NCBI GenBank assembly: GCA_037577475.1
Contig: CM075194.1
Coordinates: forward strand, 26,215,826-26,279,825
Length of the DNA stretch: 64,000 bases
Reading direction: 5' to 3'
Source: Chaunax sp. Z400
Taxonomy: Eukaryota; Chordata; Actinopteri; Lophiiformes; Chaunacidae
The notes beneath the pieces were generated by a model. That model worked only from the letters and a program-made list of their open reading frames with translations, searched no databases and was not told where the DNA came from. Both the position numbers and the translations under genes were made by a program. Positions 46,611 to 59,758 of the stretch are shown piece after piece (position 1 is the stretch's first letter; every line of letters starts with the position of its first letter).

Positions 46611-47583
46611 CGTAAGAATGGATGAATACTGTAACCAGCAAATAATTATACAGAAGATAAATAGCGACAGTCTAAAGCTGTAATGTGATGGACCCACAGA
46701 GGAAAATATAATCCCAATAATAAAGATTTCTGTAGAAAATAATAAAATACATTTTTTTTTAAATGTGAGGATAGGAGCGCCTCCTGGATTCAGATGAGTT
46801 TATTTGAGATGCTCTTTGGATAGGGATACAAGGAAACCCTTAAAACTATTAAAATGACTTTATTCTCACAGCATGGTCATGTTAGACCTTAAAATGCTAA
46901 ACTCCAATGCACTGTGGCATCGAGCCTTCATCAGGGAGTCAAACAGAGGACCTTTATAGTGGTGACTACCACTGAGAATCCTCCACCTCCACATCGGGTT
47001 GTTGGCCTAGAGAGGATGTAGACACACAATAAACCTCCAACAGATGCCATCATACTGGTCCAAAAAACATTCCAAAAAATCCAACAAAAGAGTAACACAG
47101 AGAACACAAACAATGATGATTACACAGAGGGACTATGTGTTTACAAAAACAGAGTAAAATCTACATCCTGGCTTAGGTCTGGGTATTTAGTAGCCTTTAA
47201 TTTATTAATCCAAAAGGACTGGGAAAAAAAATAGCACATAGCAGCAGGGCACTCAGTGACTTTAGTAGATACATCCATAGTATCACTGGGCTATTTAATT
47301 TAATAGAAGTGTTACACACTAGTGGATTAAACATTACACTGACATTTTTTCCACAAAAACAGCAAAATACATCATAAATATTGTGCTAATTGAAAACTTG
47401 CTAATGTTAGCCTGACTCGGTGATCGCTGGTTCACCTAGCAACAGACATCAAAGCAACATAGATCAAAGGAACAGGCTGTCATTGTCTTTATGACACAAA
47501 ACAAAGGTATAAGACTTGTCTGCTCTCATTTGAGAGTACACTCATCTAAACATTTTTAATTTTAGAAGATTCAACCGTTGAAA

Positions 47584-50159
47584 ATGAACACAACTGATAA
47601 TATTTCACTTTCAAAGACGTCATCGTGGCCGAGCTCAGAAACCGGTGGACTAGGTAAGACTCAATACACTAAACTCTACATTGTGCTGAATACATAGACA
47701 CTGAAAACTGGTCCTTAAATGTAACACAGGACAGAGCAGCTCTGTGTCAAGAAGGGACAATTCTTGTAAACATTGTTGAGAACATACAGTTACTGAAGAC
47801 CACAGTTGGTTTTGACAATAATTTACTCAACCGTCTTAAATCTCTTTTCAAATACATTTTGCTAAATAAATCAATCAGTTGAAAAGGTCATAAAGTCCTC
47901 AGTATTTAATACATTTGTCTTCAAGTTAACACTGACATACAAGGACATTGTTCATGGTTCAGGTGTGCGTTTGTTCGTGTCGTGTTGATTCTTACAGACT
48001 GAACACACAGATTTCACATATTTTATCTCCATGTTTATCATCTTTCCTCACAGTTCCAGTACCAATACCTGAGGTTGAACCTGGTCTAAGTTTCCACAGC
48101 AGCTCTTCTCAATATTCTGTCCTGGAGATCAGTGGTGAAGGCCTCTTCGGTAAAGTGGCCAAGTGTCAAAATGTGGCAACCGGAGAGACCGTGGCTGTGA
48201 AGTTCTTCAAGAATGAACGTCACATAGAGAGAGAGGTAGGTTGTTGGAGTCCGTTTGATGAGTTTCATACTTAGATGTAATATTCTCCATCAGAGTATGT
48301 ACTATGAACGCTTGTCATGTCTCTTTTCTCCCCAGGTGTTCATGTTGGAGGCCATCAGTGTCCTGGATCTGGACAAAACCAACATGTTGAAGTTTCTGGA
48401 GCAGTTTCAAGACCAGGGACTGACCTGTGTAGTGTTTGAGTTGCTGGACAGGAGTCTCCAGGACTGGCTCAGAGAACTTGAGTGGACACCATTGTTTCTG
48501 GAGTCCATCAGGCCGATTGCAAAACAGGTTTGTATTGTTGTAATCTTGAGACAATCAATTTTTCTACATTTCTACTAATTAGCATGGAAAACTGAATCTC
48601 CAATGTGTCCATTCTTGTCTGTCCCTGCAGCTGCTTGTCGCCCTGGACGCCCTGAAGACTGTTGATATCCTGCATACCGACATTAAACCTGACAACATCA
48701 TGTTCGTTAACATGCAGGACCAGCCCCTCAGGGTGAAACTCATTGACTTTGGCGTTGCCCGTCAAGCCGCCGATATTTGCCCTGGTGTGACTGTTCAGCC
48801 CCTTGGATACAGGTATCTTCATCCTTCGAATCCCATCCGTTTATCTAAGAGAGTTTATGTCATTCTTTTAAAGATTGGTCCAGCAGATTTCTCATCTTTG
48901 TCTCTTGTTTTCTCTCCTCAGGGCTCCAGAAGTTCTCCTTGGCCTGCCCCTCACCGCAGCCATCGATGTGTGGGGAGTCGGCTGCGTCCTGGCCTACCTC
49001 TACCTCGGTTGCCACCTCTTCACTTGCAAATCTGAATATCAGATGGTAGGCCAGCTACCTCACACACATGTACACAACCAAGTGGAGATTTTATGCAGAA
49101 GTTCAGCTGATGTGACTCTGTTTTCTTCTTCTGCAGATGAAGATCATAGTAGAAGTTGTGGGTCAGCTGGATGACCACCTGCTCCGTGCTGGGATGTACA
49201 CCCAGCGTTTTTTCCTTGAGGAAGAAGCTGCTGAAGGACCAACATGGAGGCTAAAGGTAGAGTAACCATGTTCTTCTTTGTTTGAGTTGATACAATCATT
49301 TTAGTTAAAGTCTTTTAGAATAGTTCTCATGCATTTTTTGTTTCTTTAGACCCAAGAAGAATACGAAGCAGCCATGGACCTGATAGAAGAAGATCAGATC
49401 ACCAACCCTGACCTGCCCAGCTCTCTGGAAGGCCTGGTTCATGTAAGTACTCTCTGTTGTAGAAGTGAAGACTGAATCAGCTCTGCCTGTCTCTGAGAGG
49501 TATAGGGACTGGATCAACTAAACTGAATCTGTTTCCAAATCCAGATCTATGATAAAGACGATGACGCTGAATTTGAGGACAGGTTGGTCTTTGTAGACCT
49601 CCTGAAGCAGCTGCTCCATGTTGACCCGGATCAGAGAATCTCTGCCCGAGAAGCTCTGCAGCATCCATTTATCACCATGGAGCACCTCACAAAGAACCCT
49701 GACAGCGGAGCCTAGTAAGTGACTGTGTGTCTGGTAGTAGATCACGTATGGTTGGGTGGACTGATGGTTTGATTGATTGATTCACTAACTGATTGTCATT
49801 CTTGTTCCAGTCTGGCCATCTCCCAAGCCTCCATGAACGAACCCTGGAACTGTGATGGAGATGTAGCTCCAGTCTCACATCATGATAATCCAGATGTCTG
49901 TTCCCCTGATGGAGCTCAGGATAAAGACACTCATGGAGATGAAGCAGCTGCTGGGCCATCTGATGGAGGAGAAGATCAACAGTCCAATGATGACATTTTG
50001 GCTGCCGGGTCTTCAGAAGGGGCTGAACCTCCAGGTTTTGCCCCTGATGTGTCAGCCTCCTCTAGTCGACCAAAAAAGATTCTCCACAGGATTCGTCGAT
50101 TCTTTAAATGGATCACGACTCCATTTTGTTGCTGTTTGCATCCCAGTGTGGAGGACTAA
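47584..50159 (+). CDS. HIPK-like protein kinase, array copy 2, 493 aa
   Basis: Same nine-exon structure as copy 1. Coding exons: 47584-47653, 48054-48235, 48336-48527, 48631-48812, 48922-49045, 49137-49256, 49350-49442, 49545-49714, 49811-50159. The start is fixed by an in-frame TAG 18 bp upstream. The N-terminus is MNTTDNISLSKTSSWPSSET, differing from copy 1 in exon 1. Elsewhere the predicted protein differs from copy 1 only by L173F (NIMFVN) and T460A, as far as I can read. All catalytic residues (K73, D165, K167, N170, D187) and the C-terminal CCC module are intact. PolyA signal AATAAA at 50193. A functional gene is likely, since no frame damage exists despite many silent and intronic differences. 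Confidence 0.9.
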
Positions 50160-52383
50160 TTGTGTTTTTGACACTTGTCATGTAAAATGATGAATAAAGT
50201 TGGTGTAAAATGATGTATATATCTCATGAAAAGTTATTATATTTCAATGTAAAATCATTTATATATCTTGTCTAAGATGATGAATACAGTAATCTAAAAT
50301 ATGTACATAAATAGATAGTCAAATACAATAATAACATTTTATTTGGCAACCCAAATTAAATCTCCTGCGACCCACCTGTGGGTCACGACCCAGACCTTGG
50401 GAACCACTGTTCTAGCGTGTAGTAGTACTACTGTACTACTCCAGTAGTAGTACTACTAGAGATGCTAGAGATGGAAGTGTACTGCCCTCAGTGGATGATC
50501 AGAGAAGTACATTCTTCTATCGAATCGTTTTTTATAAATCTTTTTCACATTTATTACACTATGTGCAAAATTAAAGTCAAGCTCCAGTAAAAGTCTATTT
50601 TGGTATTTACTACAATATATATATACATTAAATCTATCTTTAATGTTTCTGGTGCCACTATGTTGATCATTGAGGTGAGAAGTATCATTTCACCCTCAAC
50701 CTTTAGTCTGTTTTGAGTGTGCCATCTGCATTTTGACATACTTAGTAGTGTGAACACAGTGAGATTCACACTGCTGATAATTAAAACACACTCAGACTGA
50801 CCAGGTTGATTATGGAAGTGTGTGATTTGGGACCCAGCATAGAACTGTCATCCAACAGCTGAAACATGGGCCGGATTGGACAGTGGACTTACAACAACCT
50901 CCATTGAGTTTTGTCATTAAAAAATCAGCTGTATCATATAAACAAATTGATCTATAAATGTTCAAAATTGTGAAATTATATGAATATTTGACAAGAACTA
51001 ATGATGGTTAAATCTTAACTCAGTGAAAAGGGAAAATAATATTAACTCATATTTATATTATATTTTTATGATGGCTTTATGTCCTTCAGGTTACACAGTG
51101 TGAGGGCTTTTCTCATACAATCGATGTTGTAACTAATCAATGACATGTCACTAGAGAATATTTTCTCTTTTTGTCACAGTAATAATTATAATATTTAAAG
51201 GGTTAATATGCAGAAACTAAATATTGTACCACTGCTGAACATTCCACTGCAGAAATGGTGACTCCACTGTACGAATAATGGACAGAAGCGTATCGCATTC
51301 ACTTGAGAAAAAAAAACCATTGCCCTGTTTTTCTGAATGAAGGAGATAATTACGTCATGAATTCATAAAAACAGGGCATTTTCTTTGTTAAGTGAATGCA
51401 ATACGCTTCCGTAAGAATGGATGAATACTGTAACCAGCAAATAATTATACAGAAGATAAATAGCGACAGTCTAAAGCTGTAATGTGATGGACCCACAGAG
51501 GAAAATATAATCCCAATAATAAAGATTTCTGTAGAAAATAATAAAATACATTTTTTTTTTATTTGTGAGGATAGGAGCGCCTCCTGGATTCAGATGAGTT
51601 TATTTGAGATGCTGTTTGGATAGGGATACAAGGAAACCCTTAAAACTATTAAAATGACTTTATTCTCACAGCATGGTCATGTTAGACCTTAAAATGCTAA
51701 ACTCCAATGCACTGTGGCATCGAGCCTTCATCAGGGAGTCAAACAGAGGACCTTTATAGTGGTGACTACCACTGAGAATCCTCCACCTCCCCATCGGGTT
51801 GTTGGCCTAGAGAGGATGTAGACACACAATAAACCTCCAACAGATGACATCATACTGGTCCAAAAAACATTCCAAAAAATCCAACAAAAGAGTAACAGAG
51901 AGAACACAAACAATGATGATTACACAGAGGGACTATGTGTTTACAAAAACAGAGTAAAATCTACATCCTGGTTTAGGTCTGGGTGTTTAGTAGCCTTTAA
52001 TTTATTAATCCAAAAGGACTGGGAAAAAAAATAGCACATAGCAGCAGGGCACTCAGTGACTTTAGTAGATACATCCATAGTATCACTGGGCTATTTAATT
52101 TATTAGAAGTGTTACACACTAGTGGATTAAACATTACACTGACATTTTTTCCACAAAACCAGCAAAATACATCATAAATATTGTGCTAATTGAAAACTTG
52201 CTAATGTTAGCATGACTCTGTGATCGCTGGTTTACCTAGCAACAGACATCAAAGCAACATAGATCAAAGGAACAGGCTGTCATTGTCTTTATGACACAAA
52301 ACAAAGGTATAAGACTTGTCTGCTCTCATTTGAGAGTACACTCATCTAAACATTTTTAATTTTAGAAGATTCAACCGTTGAAA
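50160..52383. other. Array spacer between copies 2 and 3
   Basis: Same content as the first spacer minus the minisatellite: hAT-like end (50343-50412), short TAGTAGTACTAC mirror repeat, MITE relic, foldback element at 51285-51409, and the promoter region with the degraded X-box. No gene. Confidence 0.65.
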
Positions 52384-54959
52384 ATGAACACAACTGATAA
52401 TATTTCACTTTCAAAGACGTCATCGTGGCCGAGCTCAGAAACCGGTGGACTAGGTAAGACTCAATACACTAAACTCTACATTGTGCTGAATACATAGACA
52501 CTGAAAACTGGTCCTTAAATGTAACACAGGACAGAGCAGCTCTGTGTCAAGAAGGGACAATTCTTGTAAACATTGTTGAGAACATACAGTTACTGAAGAC
52601 CACAGTTGGTTTTGACAATAATTTACTCAACCGTCTTAAATCTCTTTTCAAATACATTTTGCTAAATAAATCAATCAGTTGAAAAGGTCATAAAGTCCTC
52701 AGTATTTAATACATTTGTCTTCAAGTTAACACTGACATACAAGGACATTGTTCATGGTTCAGGTGTGCGTTTGTTCGTGTCGTGTTGATTCTTACAGACT
52801 GAACACACAGATTTCACATATTTTATCTCCATGTTTATCATCTTTCCTCACAGTTCCAGTACCAATACCTGAGGTTGAACCTGGTCTAAGTTTCCACAGC
52901 AGCTCTTCTCAATATTCTGTCCTGGAGATCAGTGGTGAAGGCCTCTTCGGTAAAGTGGCCAAGTGTCAAAATGTGGCAACCGGAGAGACCGTGGCTGTGA
53001 AGTTCTTCAAGAATGAACGTCACATAGAGAGAGAGGTAGGTTGTTGGAGTCCGTTTGATGAGTTTCATACTTAGATGTAATATTCTCCATCAGAGTATGT
53101 ACTATGAACGCTTGTCATGTCTCTTTTCTCCCCAGGTGTTCATGTTGGAGGCCATCAGTGTCCTGGATCTGGACAAAACCAACATGTTGAAGTTTCTGGA
53201 GCAGTTTCAAGACCAGGGACTGACCTGTGTAGTGTTTGAGTTGCTGGACAGGAGTCTCCAGGACTGGCTCAGAGAACTTGAGTGGACACCATTGTTTCTG
53301 GAGTCCATCAGGCCGATTGCAAAACAGGTTTGTATTGTTGTAATCTTGAGACAATCAATTTTTCTACATTTCTACTAATTAGCATGGAAAACTGAATCTC
53401 CAATGTGTCCATTCTTGTCTGTCCCTGCAGCTGCTTGTCGCCCTGGACGCCCTGAAGACTGTTGATATCCTGCATACCGACATTAAACCTGACAACATCA
53501 TGTTCGTTAACATGCAGGACCAGCCCCTCAGGGTGAAACTCATTGACTTTGGCGTTGCCCGTCAAGCCGCCGATATTTGCCCTGGTGTGACTGTTCAGCC
53601 CCTTGGATACAGGTATCTTCATCCTTCGAATCCCATCCGTTTATCTAAGAGAGTTTATGTCATTCTTTTAAAGATTGGTCCAGCAGATTTCTCATCTTTG
53701 TCTCTTGTTTTCTCTCCTCAGGGCTCCAGAAGTTCTCCTTGGCCTGCCCCTCACCGCAGCCATCGATGTGTGGGGAGTCGGCTGCGTCCTGGCCTACCTC
53801 TACCTCGGTTGCCACCTCTTCACTTGCAAATCTGAATATCAGATGGTAGGCCAGCTACCTCACACACATGTACACAACCAAGTGGAGATTTTATGCAGAA
53901 GTTCAGCTGATGTGACTCTGTTTTCTTCTTCTGCAGATGAAGATCATAGTAGAAGTTGTGGGTCAGCTGGATGACCACCTGCTCCGTGCTGGGATGTACA
54001 CCCAGCGTTTTTTCCTTGAGGAAGAAGCTGCTGAAGGACCAACATGGAGGCTAAAGGTAGAGTAACCATGTTCTTCTTTGTTTGAGTTGATACAATCATT
54101 TTAGTTAAAGTCTTTTAGAATAGTTCTCATGCATTTTTTGTTTCTTTAGACCCAAGAAGAATACGAAGCAGCCATGGACCTGATAGAAGAAGATCAGATC
54201 ACCAACCCTGACCTGCCCAGCTCTCTGGAAGGCCTGGTTCATGTAAGTACTCTCTGTTGTAGAAGTGAAGACTGAATCAGCTCTGCCTGTCTCTGAGAGG
54301 TATAGGGACTGGATCAACTAAACTGAATCTGTTTCCAAATCCAGATCTATGATAAAGACGATGACGCTGAATTTGAGGACAGGTTGGTCTTTGTAGACCT
54401 CCTGAAGCAGCTGCTCCATGTTGACCCGGATCAGAGAATCTCTGCCCGAGAAGCTCTGCAGCATCCATTTATCACCATGGAGCACCTCACAAAGAACCCT
54501 GACAGCGGAGCCTAGTAAGTGACTGTGTGTCTGGTAGTAGATCACGTATGGTTGGGTGGACTGATGGTTTGATTGATTGATTCACTAACTGATTGTCATT
54601 CTTGTTCCAGTCTGGCCATCTCCCAAGCCTCCATGAACGAACCCTGGAACTGTGATGGAGATGTAGCTCCAGTCTCACATCATGATAATCCAGATGTCTG
54701 TTCCCCTGATGGAGCTCAGGATAAAGACACTCATGGAGATGAAGCAGCTGCTGGGCCATCTGATGGAGGAGAAGATCAACAGTCCAATGATGACATTTTG
54801 GCTGCCGGGTCTTCAGAAGGGGCTGAACCTCCAGGTTTTGCCCCTGATGTGTCAGCCTCCTCTAGTCGACCAAAAAAGATTCTCCACAGGATTCGTCGAT
54901 TCTTTAAATGGATCACGACTCCATTTTGTTGCTGTTTGCATCCCAGTGTGGAGGACTAA
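52384..54959 (+). CDS. HIPK-like protein kinase, array copy 3, 493 aa
   Basis: Coding exons: 52384-52453, 52854-53035, 53136-53327, 53431-53612, 53722-53845, 53937-54056, 54150-54242, 54345-54514, 54611-54959, exactly 4,800 bp after copy 2. The predicted protein appears identical to copy 2, and the introns are almost identical too. All catalytic residues and the C-terminal basic/CCC module are kept. PolyA signal at 54993. Identity with copy 2 makes short-read mapping and assembly of these two copies unreliable. Confidence 0.9.
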
Positions 54960-57182
54960 TTGTGTTTTTGACACTTGTCATGTAAAATGATGAATAAAGT
55001 TGGTGTATAATGATGTATATATCTCATGAAAAGTTATTATATTTCAATGTAAAATCATTTATATATCTTGTCTAAGATGATGAATACAGTAATCTAAAAT
55101 ATGTACATAAATAGATAGTCATTACAATAATAACATTTTATTTGGCAACCCAAATTAAATCTCCTGCGACCCACCTGTGGGTCACGACCCAGACCTTGGG
55201 AACCACTGTTCTAGCGTGTAGTAGTACTACTGTACTACTCCAGTAGTAGTACTACTAGAGATGCTAGAGATGGAAGTGTACTGCCCTCAGTGGATGATCA
55301 GAGAAGTACATTCTTCTATCGAATCGTTTTTTATAAATCTTTTTCACATTTATTACACTATGTGCAAAATTAAAGTCAAGCTCCAGTAAAAGTCTATTTT
55401 GGTATTTACTACAATATATATATACATTAAATCTATCTTTAATGTTTCTGGTGCCACTATGTTGATCATTGAGGTGAGAAGTATCATTTCACCCTCAACC
55501 TTTAGTCTGTTTTGAGTGTGCCATCTGCATGATGACATACTTAGTAGTGTGAACACACTGAGATTCACACTGCTGATAATTAAAACACACTCAAACTGTC
55601 CAGGTTGATTATGGAAGTGTGTGATTTGGGACCCAGCATAGAACTGTCATCCAACAGCTGAAACATGGGCCGGATTGGACAGTGGACTTACAACAACCTC
55701 CATTGAGTTTTGTCATTAAAAAATCAGCTGTATCATATAAACAAATTGATCTATAAATGTTCAAAATTGTGAAATTATATGAATATTTGACAAGAACTAA
55801 TGATGGTTAAATCTTAACTCAGTGAAAAGGGAAAATAATATTAACTCATATTTATATTATATTTTTATAATGGCTTTATGTCCTTCAGGTTACACAGTGT
55901 GAGGGCTTTTCTCATACAATCGATGTTGTAACTAATCAATGACATGTCACTAGAGAATATTTTCTCTTTTTGTCACAGTAATAATTATAATATTTAAAGG
56001 GTTAATATGCAGAAACTAAATATTGTACCACTGCTGAACATTCCACTGCAGAAACGGTGACTCCACTGTACGAATAATGGACAGAAGCGTATCGCATTCA
56101 CTTGAGAAAAAAAAACCATTGCCCTGTTTTTCTGAATGAAGGAGATAATTACGTCATGAATTCATAAAAACAGGGCATTTTCTTTGTTAAGTGAATGCAA
56201 TACGCTTCCGTAAGAATGGATGAATACTGTAACCAGCAAATAATTATACAGAAGATAAATAGCGACAGTCTAAAGCTGTAATGTGATGGACCCACAGAGG
56301 AAAATATAATCCCAATAATAAAGATTTCTGTAGAAAATAATAAAATACATTTTTTTTTTAAATGTGAGGATAGGAGCGCCTCCTGGATTCAGATGAGTTT
56401 ATTTGAGATGCTGTTTGGATAGGGATACAAGGAAACCCTTAAAACTATTAAAATGGCTTTATTCTCACAGCATGGTCATGTTAGACCTTAAAATGCTAAA
56501 CTCCAATGCACTGTGGCATCGAGCCTTCATCAGGGAGTCAAACAGAGGACCTTTATAGTGGTGACTACCACTGAGAATCCTCCACCTCCCCATCGGGTTG
56601 TTGGCCTAGAGAGGATGTAGACACACAATAAACCTCCAACAGATGACATCATACTGGTCCAAAAAACATTCCAAAAAATCCAACAAAAGAGTAACACAGA
56701 GAACACAAACAATGATGATTACACAGAGGGACTATGTGTTTACAAAAACAGAGTAAAATCTACATCCTGGTTTAGGTCTGGGTGTTTAGTAGCCTTTAAT
56801 TTATTAATCCAAAAGGACTGGGAAAAAAAATAGCACATAGCAGCACGGCACTCAGTGACTTTAGTAGATACATCCATAGTATCACTGGGCTATTTAATTT
56901 ATTAGAAGTGTTACACACTAGTGGATTAAACATTACACTGACATTTTTTCCACAAAACCAGCAAAATACATCATAAATATTGTGCTAATTGAAAACTTGC
57001 TAATGTTAGCATGACTCTGTGATCGCTGGTTTACCTAGCAACAGACATCAAAGCAACATAGATCAAAGGAACAGGCTGTCATTGTCTTTATGACACAAAA
57101 CAAAGGTATAAGACTTGTCTGCTCTCATTTGAGAGTACACTCATCTAAACATTTTTAATTTTAGAAGATTCAACCGTTGAAA
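54960..57182. other. Array spacer between copies 3 and 4
   Basis: As the previous spacer, with the foldback element at 56084-56208. Marker differences include a 2-base change in the MITE relic (CATGATGACATAC near 55528) and GAACACACTGAG in place of GAACACAGTGAG, shared with the next unit. No gene. Confidence 0.65.
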
Positions 57183-59758
57183 ATGAACACAACTGATAAT
57201 ATTTCACTTTCAAAGACGTCATCGTGGCCGAGCTCAGAAACCGGTGGACTAGGTAAGACTCAATACACTAAACTCTACATTGTGCTGAATACATAGACAC
57301 TGAAAACTGGTCCTTAAATGTAACACAGGACAGAGCAGCTCTGTGTCAAGAAGGGACAATTCTTGTAAACATTGTTGAGAACATACAGTTACTGAAGACC
57401 ACAGTTGGTTTTGACAATAATTTACTCAACCGTCTTAAATCTCTTTTCAAATACATTTTGCTAAATAAATCAATCAGTTGAAAAGGTCATAAAGTCCTCA
57501 GTATTTAATACATTTGTCTTCAAGTTAACACTGACATACAAGGACATTGTTCATGGTTCAGGTGTGCGTTTGTTCGTGTCGTGTTGATTCTTACAGACTG
57601 AACACACAGATTTCACATATTTTATCTCCATGTTTATCATCTTTCCTCACAGTTCCAGTACCAATACCTGAGGTTGAACCTGGTCTAAGTTTCCACAGCA
57701 GCTCTTCTCAATATTCTGTCCTGGAGATCAGTGGTGAAGGCCTCTTCGGTAAAGTGGCCAAGTGTCAAAATGTGGCAACCGGAGAGACCGTGGCTGTGAA
57801 GTTCTTCAAGAATGAACGTCACATAGAGAGAGAGGTAGGTTGTTGGAGTCCGTTTGATGACTTTCATACTTAGATGTAATATTCTCCATCAGAGTATGTA
57901 CTATGAACGCTTGTCATGTCTCTTTTCTCCCCAGGTGTTCATGTTGGAGGCCATCAGTGTCCTGGATCTGGACAAAACCAACATGTTGAAGTTTCTGGAG
58001 CAGTTTCAAGACCAGGGACTGACCTGTGTAGTGTTTGAGTTGCTGGACAGGAGTCTCCAGGACTGGCTCAGAGAACTTGAGTGGACACCATTGTTTCTGG
58101 AGTCCATCAGGCCGATTGCAAAACAGGTTTGTATTGTTGTAATCTTGAGACAATCAATTTTTCTACATTTCTACTAATTAGCATGGAAAACTGAATCTCC
58201 AATGTGTCCATTCTTGTCTGTCCCTGCAGCTGCTTGTCGCCCTGGACGCCCTGAAGACTGTTGATATCCTGCATACCGACATTAAACCTGACAACATCAT
58301 GTTCGTTAACATGCAGGACCAGCCCCTCAGGGTGAAACTCATTGACTTTGGCGTTGCCCGTCAAGCCGCCGATATTTGCCGTGGTGTGACTGTTCAGCCC
58401 CTTGGATACAGGTATCTTCATCCTTCGAATCCCATCCGTTTATCTAAGAGAGTTTATGTCATTCTTTTAAAGATTGGTCCAGCAGATTTCTCATCTTTGT
58501 CTCTTGTTTTCTCTCCTCAGGGCTCCAGAAGTTCTCCTTGGCCTGCCCCTCACCGCAGCCATCGATGTGTGGGGAGTCGGCTGCGTCCTGGCCTACCTCT
58601 ACCTCGGTTGCCACCTCTTCACTTGCAAATCTGAATATCAGATGGTAGGCCAGCTACCTCACACACATGTACACAACCAAGTGGAGATTTTATGCAGAAG
58701 TTCAGCTGATGTGACTCTGTTTTCTTCTTCTGCAGATGAAGATCATAGTAGAAGTTGTGGGTCAGCTGGATGACCACCTGCTCCGTGCTGGGATGTACAC
58801 CCAGCGTTTTTTCCTTGAGGAAGAAGCTGCTGAAGGACCAACATGGAGGCTAAAGGTAGAGTAACCATGTTCTTCTTTGTTTGAGTTGATACAATCATTT
58901 TAGTTAAAGTCTTTTAGAATAGTTCTCATGCATTTTTTGTTTCTTTAGACCCAAGAAGAATACGAAGCAGCCATGGACCTGATAGAAGAAGATCAGATCA
59001 CCAACCCTGACCTGCCCAGCTCTCTGGAAGGCCTGGTTCATGTAAGTACTCTCTGTTGTAGAAGTGAAGACTGAATCAGCTCTGCCTGTCTCTGAGAGGT
59101 ATAGGGACTGGATCAACTAAACTGAATCTGTTTCCAAATCCAGATCTATGATAAAGACGATGACGCTGAATTTGAGGACAGGTTGGTCTTTGTAGACCTC
59201 CTGAAGCAGCTGCTCCATGTTGACCCGGATCAGAGAATCTCTGCCCGAGAAGCTCTGCAGCATCCATTTATCACCATGGAGCACCTCACAAAGAACCCTG
59301 ACAGCGGAGCCTAGTAAGTGACTGTGTGTCTGGTAGTAGATCACGTATGGTTGGGTGGACTGATGGTTTGATTGATTGATTCACTAACTGATTGTCATTC
59401 TTGTTCCAGTCTGGCCATCTCCCAAGCCTCCATGAACGAACCCTGGAACTGTGATGGAGATGTAGCTCCAGTCTCACATCATGATAATCCAGATGTCTGT
59501 TCCCCTGATGGAGCTCAGGATAAAGACACTCATGGAGATGAAGCAGCTGCTGGGCCATCTGATGGAGGAGAAGATCAACAGTCCAATGATGACATTTTGG
59601 CTGCCGGGTCTTCAGAAGGGGCTGAACCTCCAGGTTTTGCCCCTGATGTGTCAGCCTCCTCTAGTCGACCAAAAAAGATTCTCCACAGGATTCGTCGATT
59701 CTTTAAATGGATCACGACTCCATTTTGTTGCTGTTTGCATCCCAGTGTGGAGGACTAA
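57183..59758 (+). CDS. HIPK-like protein kinase, array copy 4, 493 aa
   Basis: Coding exons: 57183-57252, 57653-57834, 57935-58126, 58230-58411, 58521-58644, 58736-58855, 58949-59041, 59144-59313, 59410-59758. Compared with copies 2 and 3, the protein change I see is P199R in the activation segment (ICRGVTVQ), adding a positive charge next to the site where HIPKs carry their tyrosine. Catalytic residues, HTD loop and CCC tail are unchanged. PolyA signal at 59792. Confidence 0.9.

Larger units (their letters stand above)
45055..47583. other. Array spacer between copies 1 and 2
   Basis: After the polyA signal the spacer holds a hAT-like end (45238-45312: GACCCACCTGTGGGTCACGA, then CCCAGACCTTGGGAACTACT, the reverse of the common AGTGGTTCCCA start), the 37-bp minisatellite, a MITE relic (45930-46045), a foldback element (46487-46610), a moderately AT-rich stretch and the copy 2 promoter. 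The 60-71 codon minus-strand frames here recur in every unit simply because the unit is duplicated. No gene seen. Confidence 0.6.

Noticed and set aside
46903..46938. Hammerhead-ribozyme-like core (CTGATGA on the minus strand) as in Penelope-like elements
   Set aside because: The required GAAA core and pairing stems are missing (CGATGCCACAGTGC follows). It may be an eroded relic but cannot be supported as a ribozyme.
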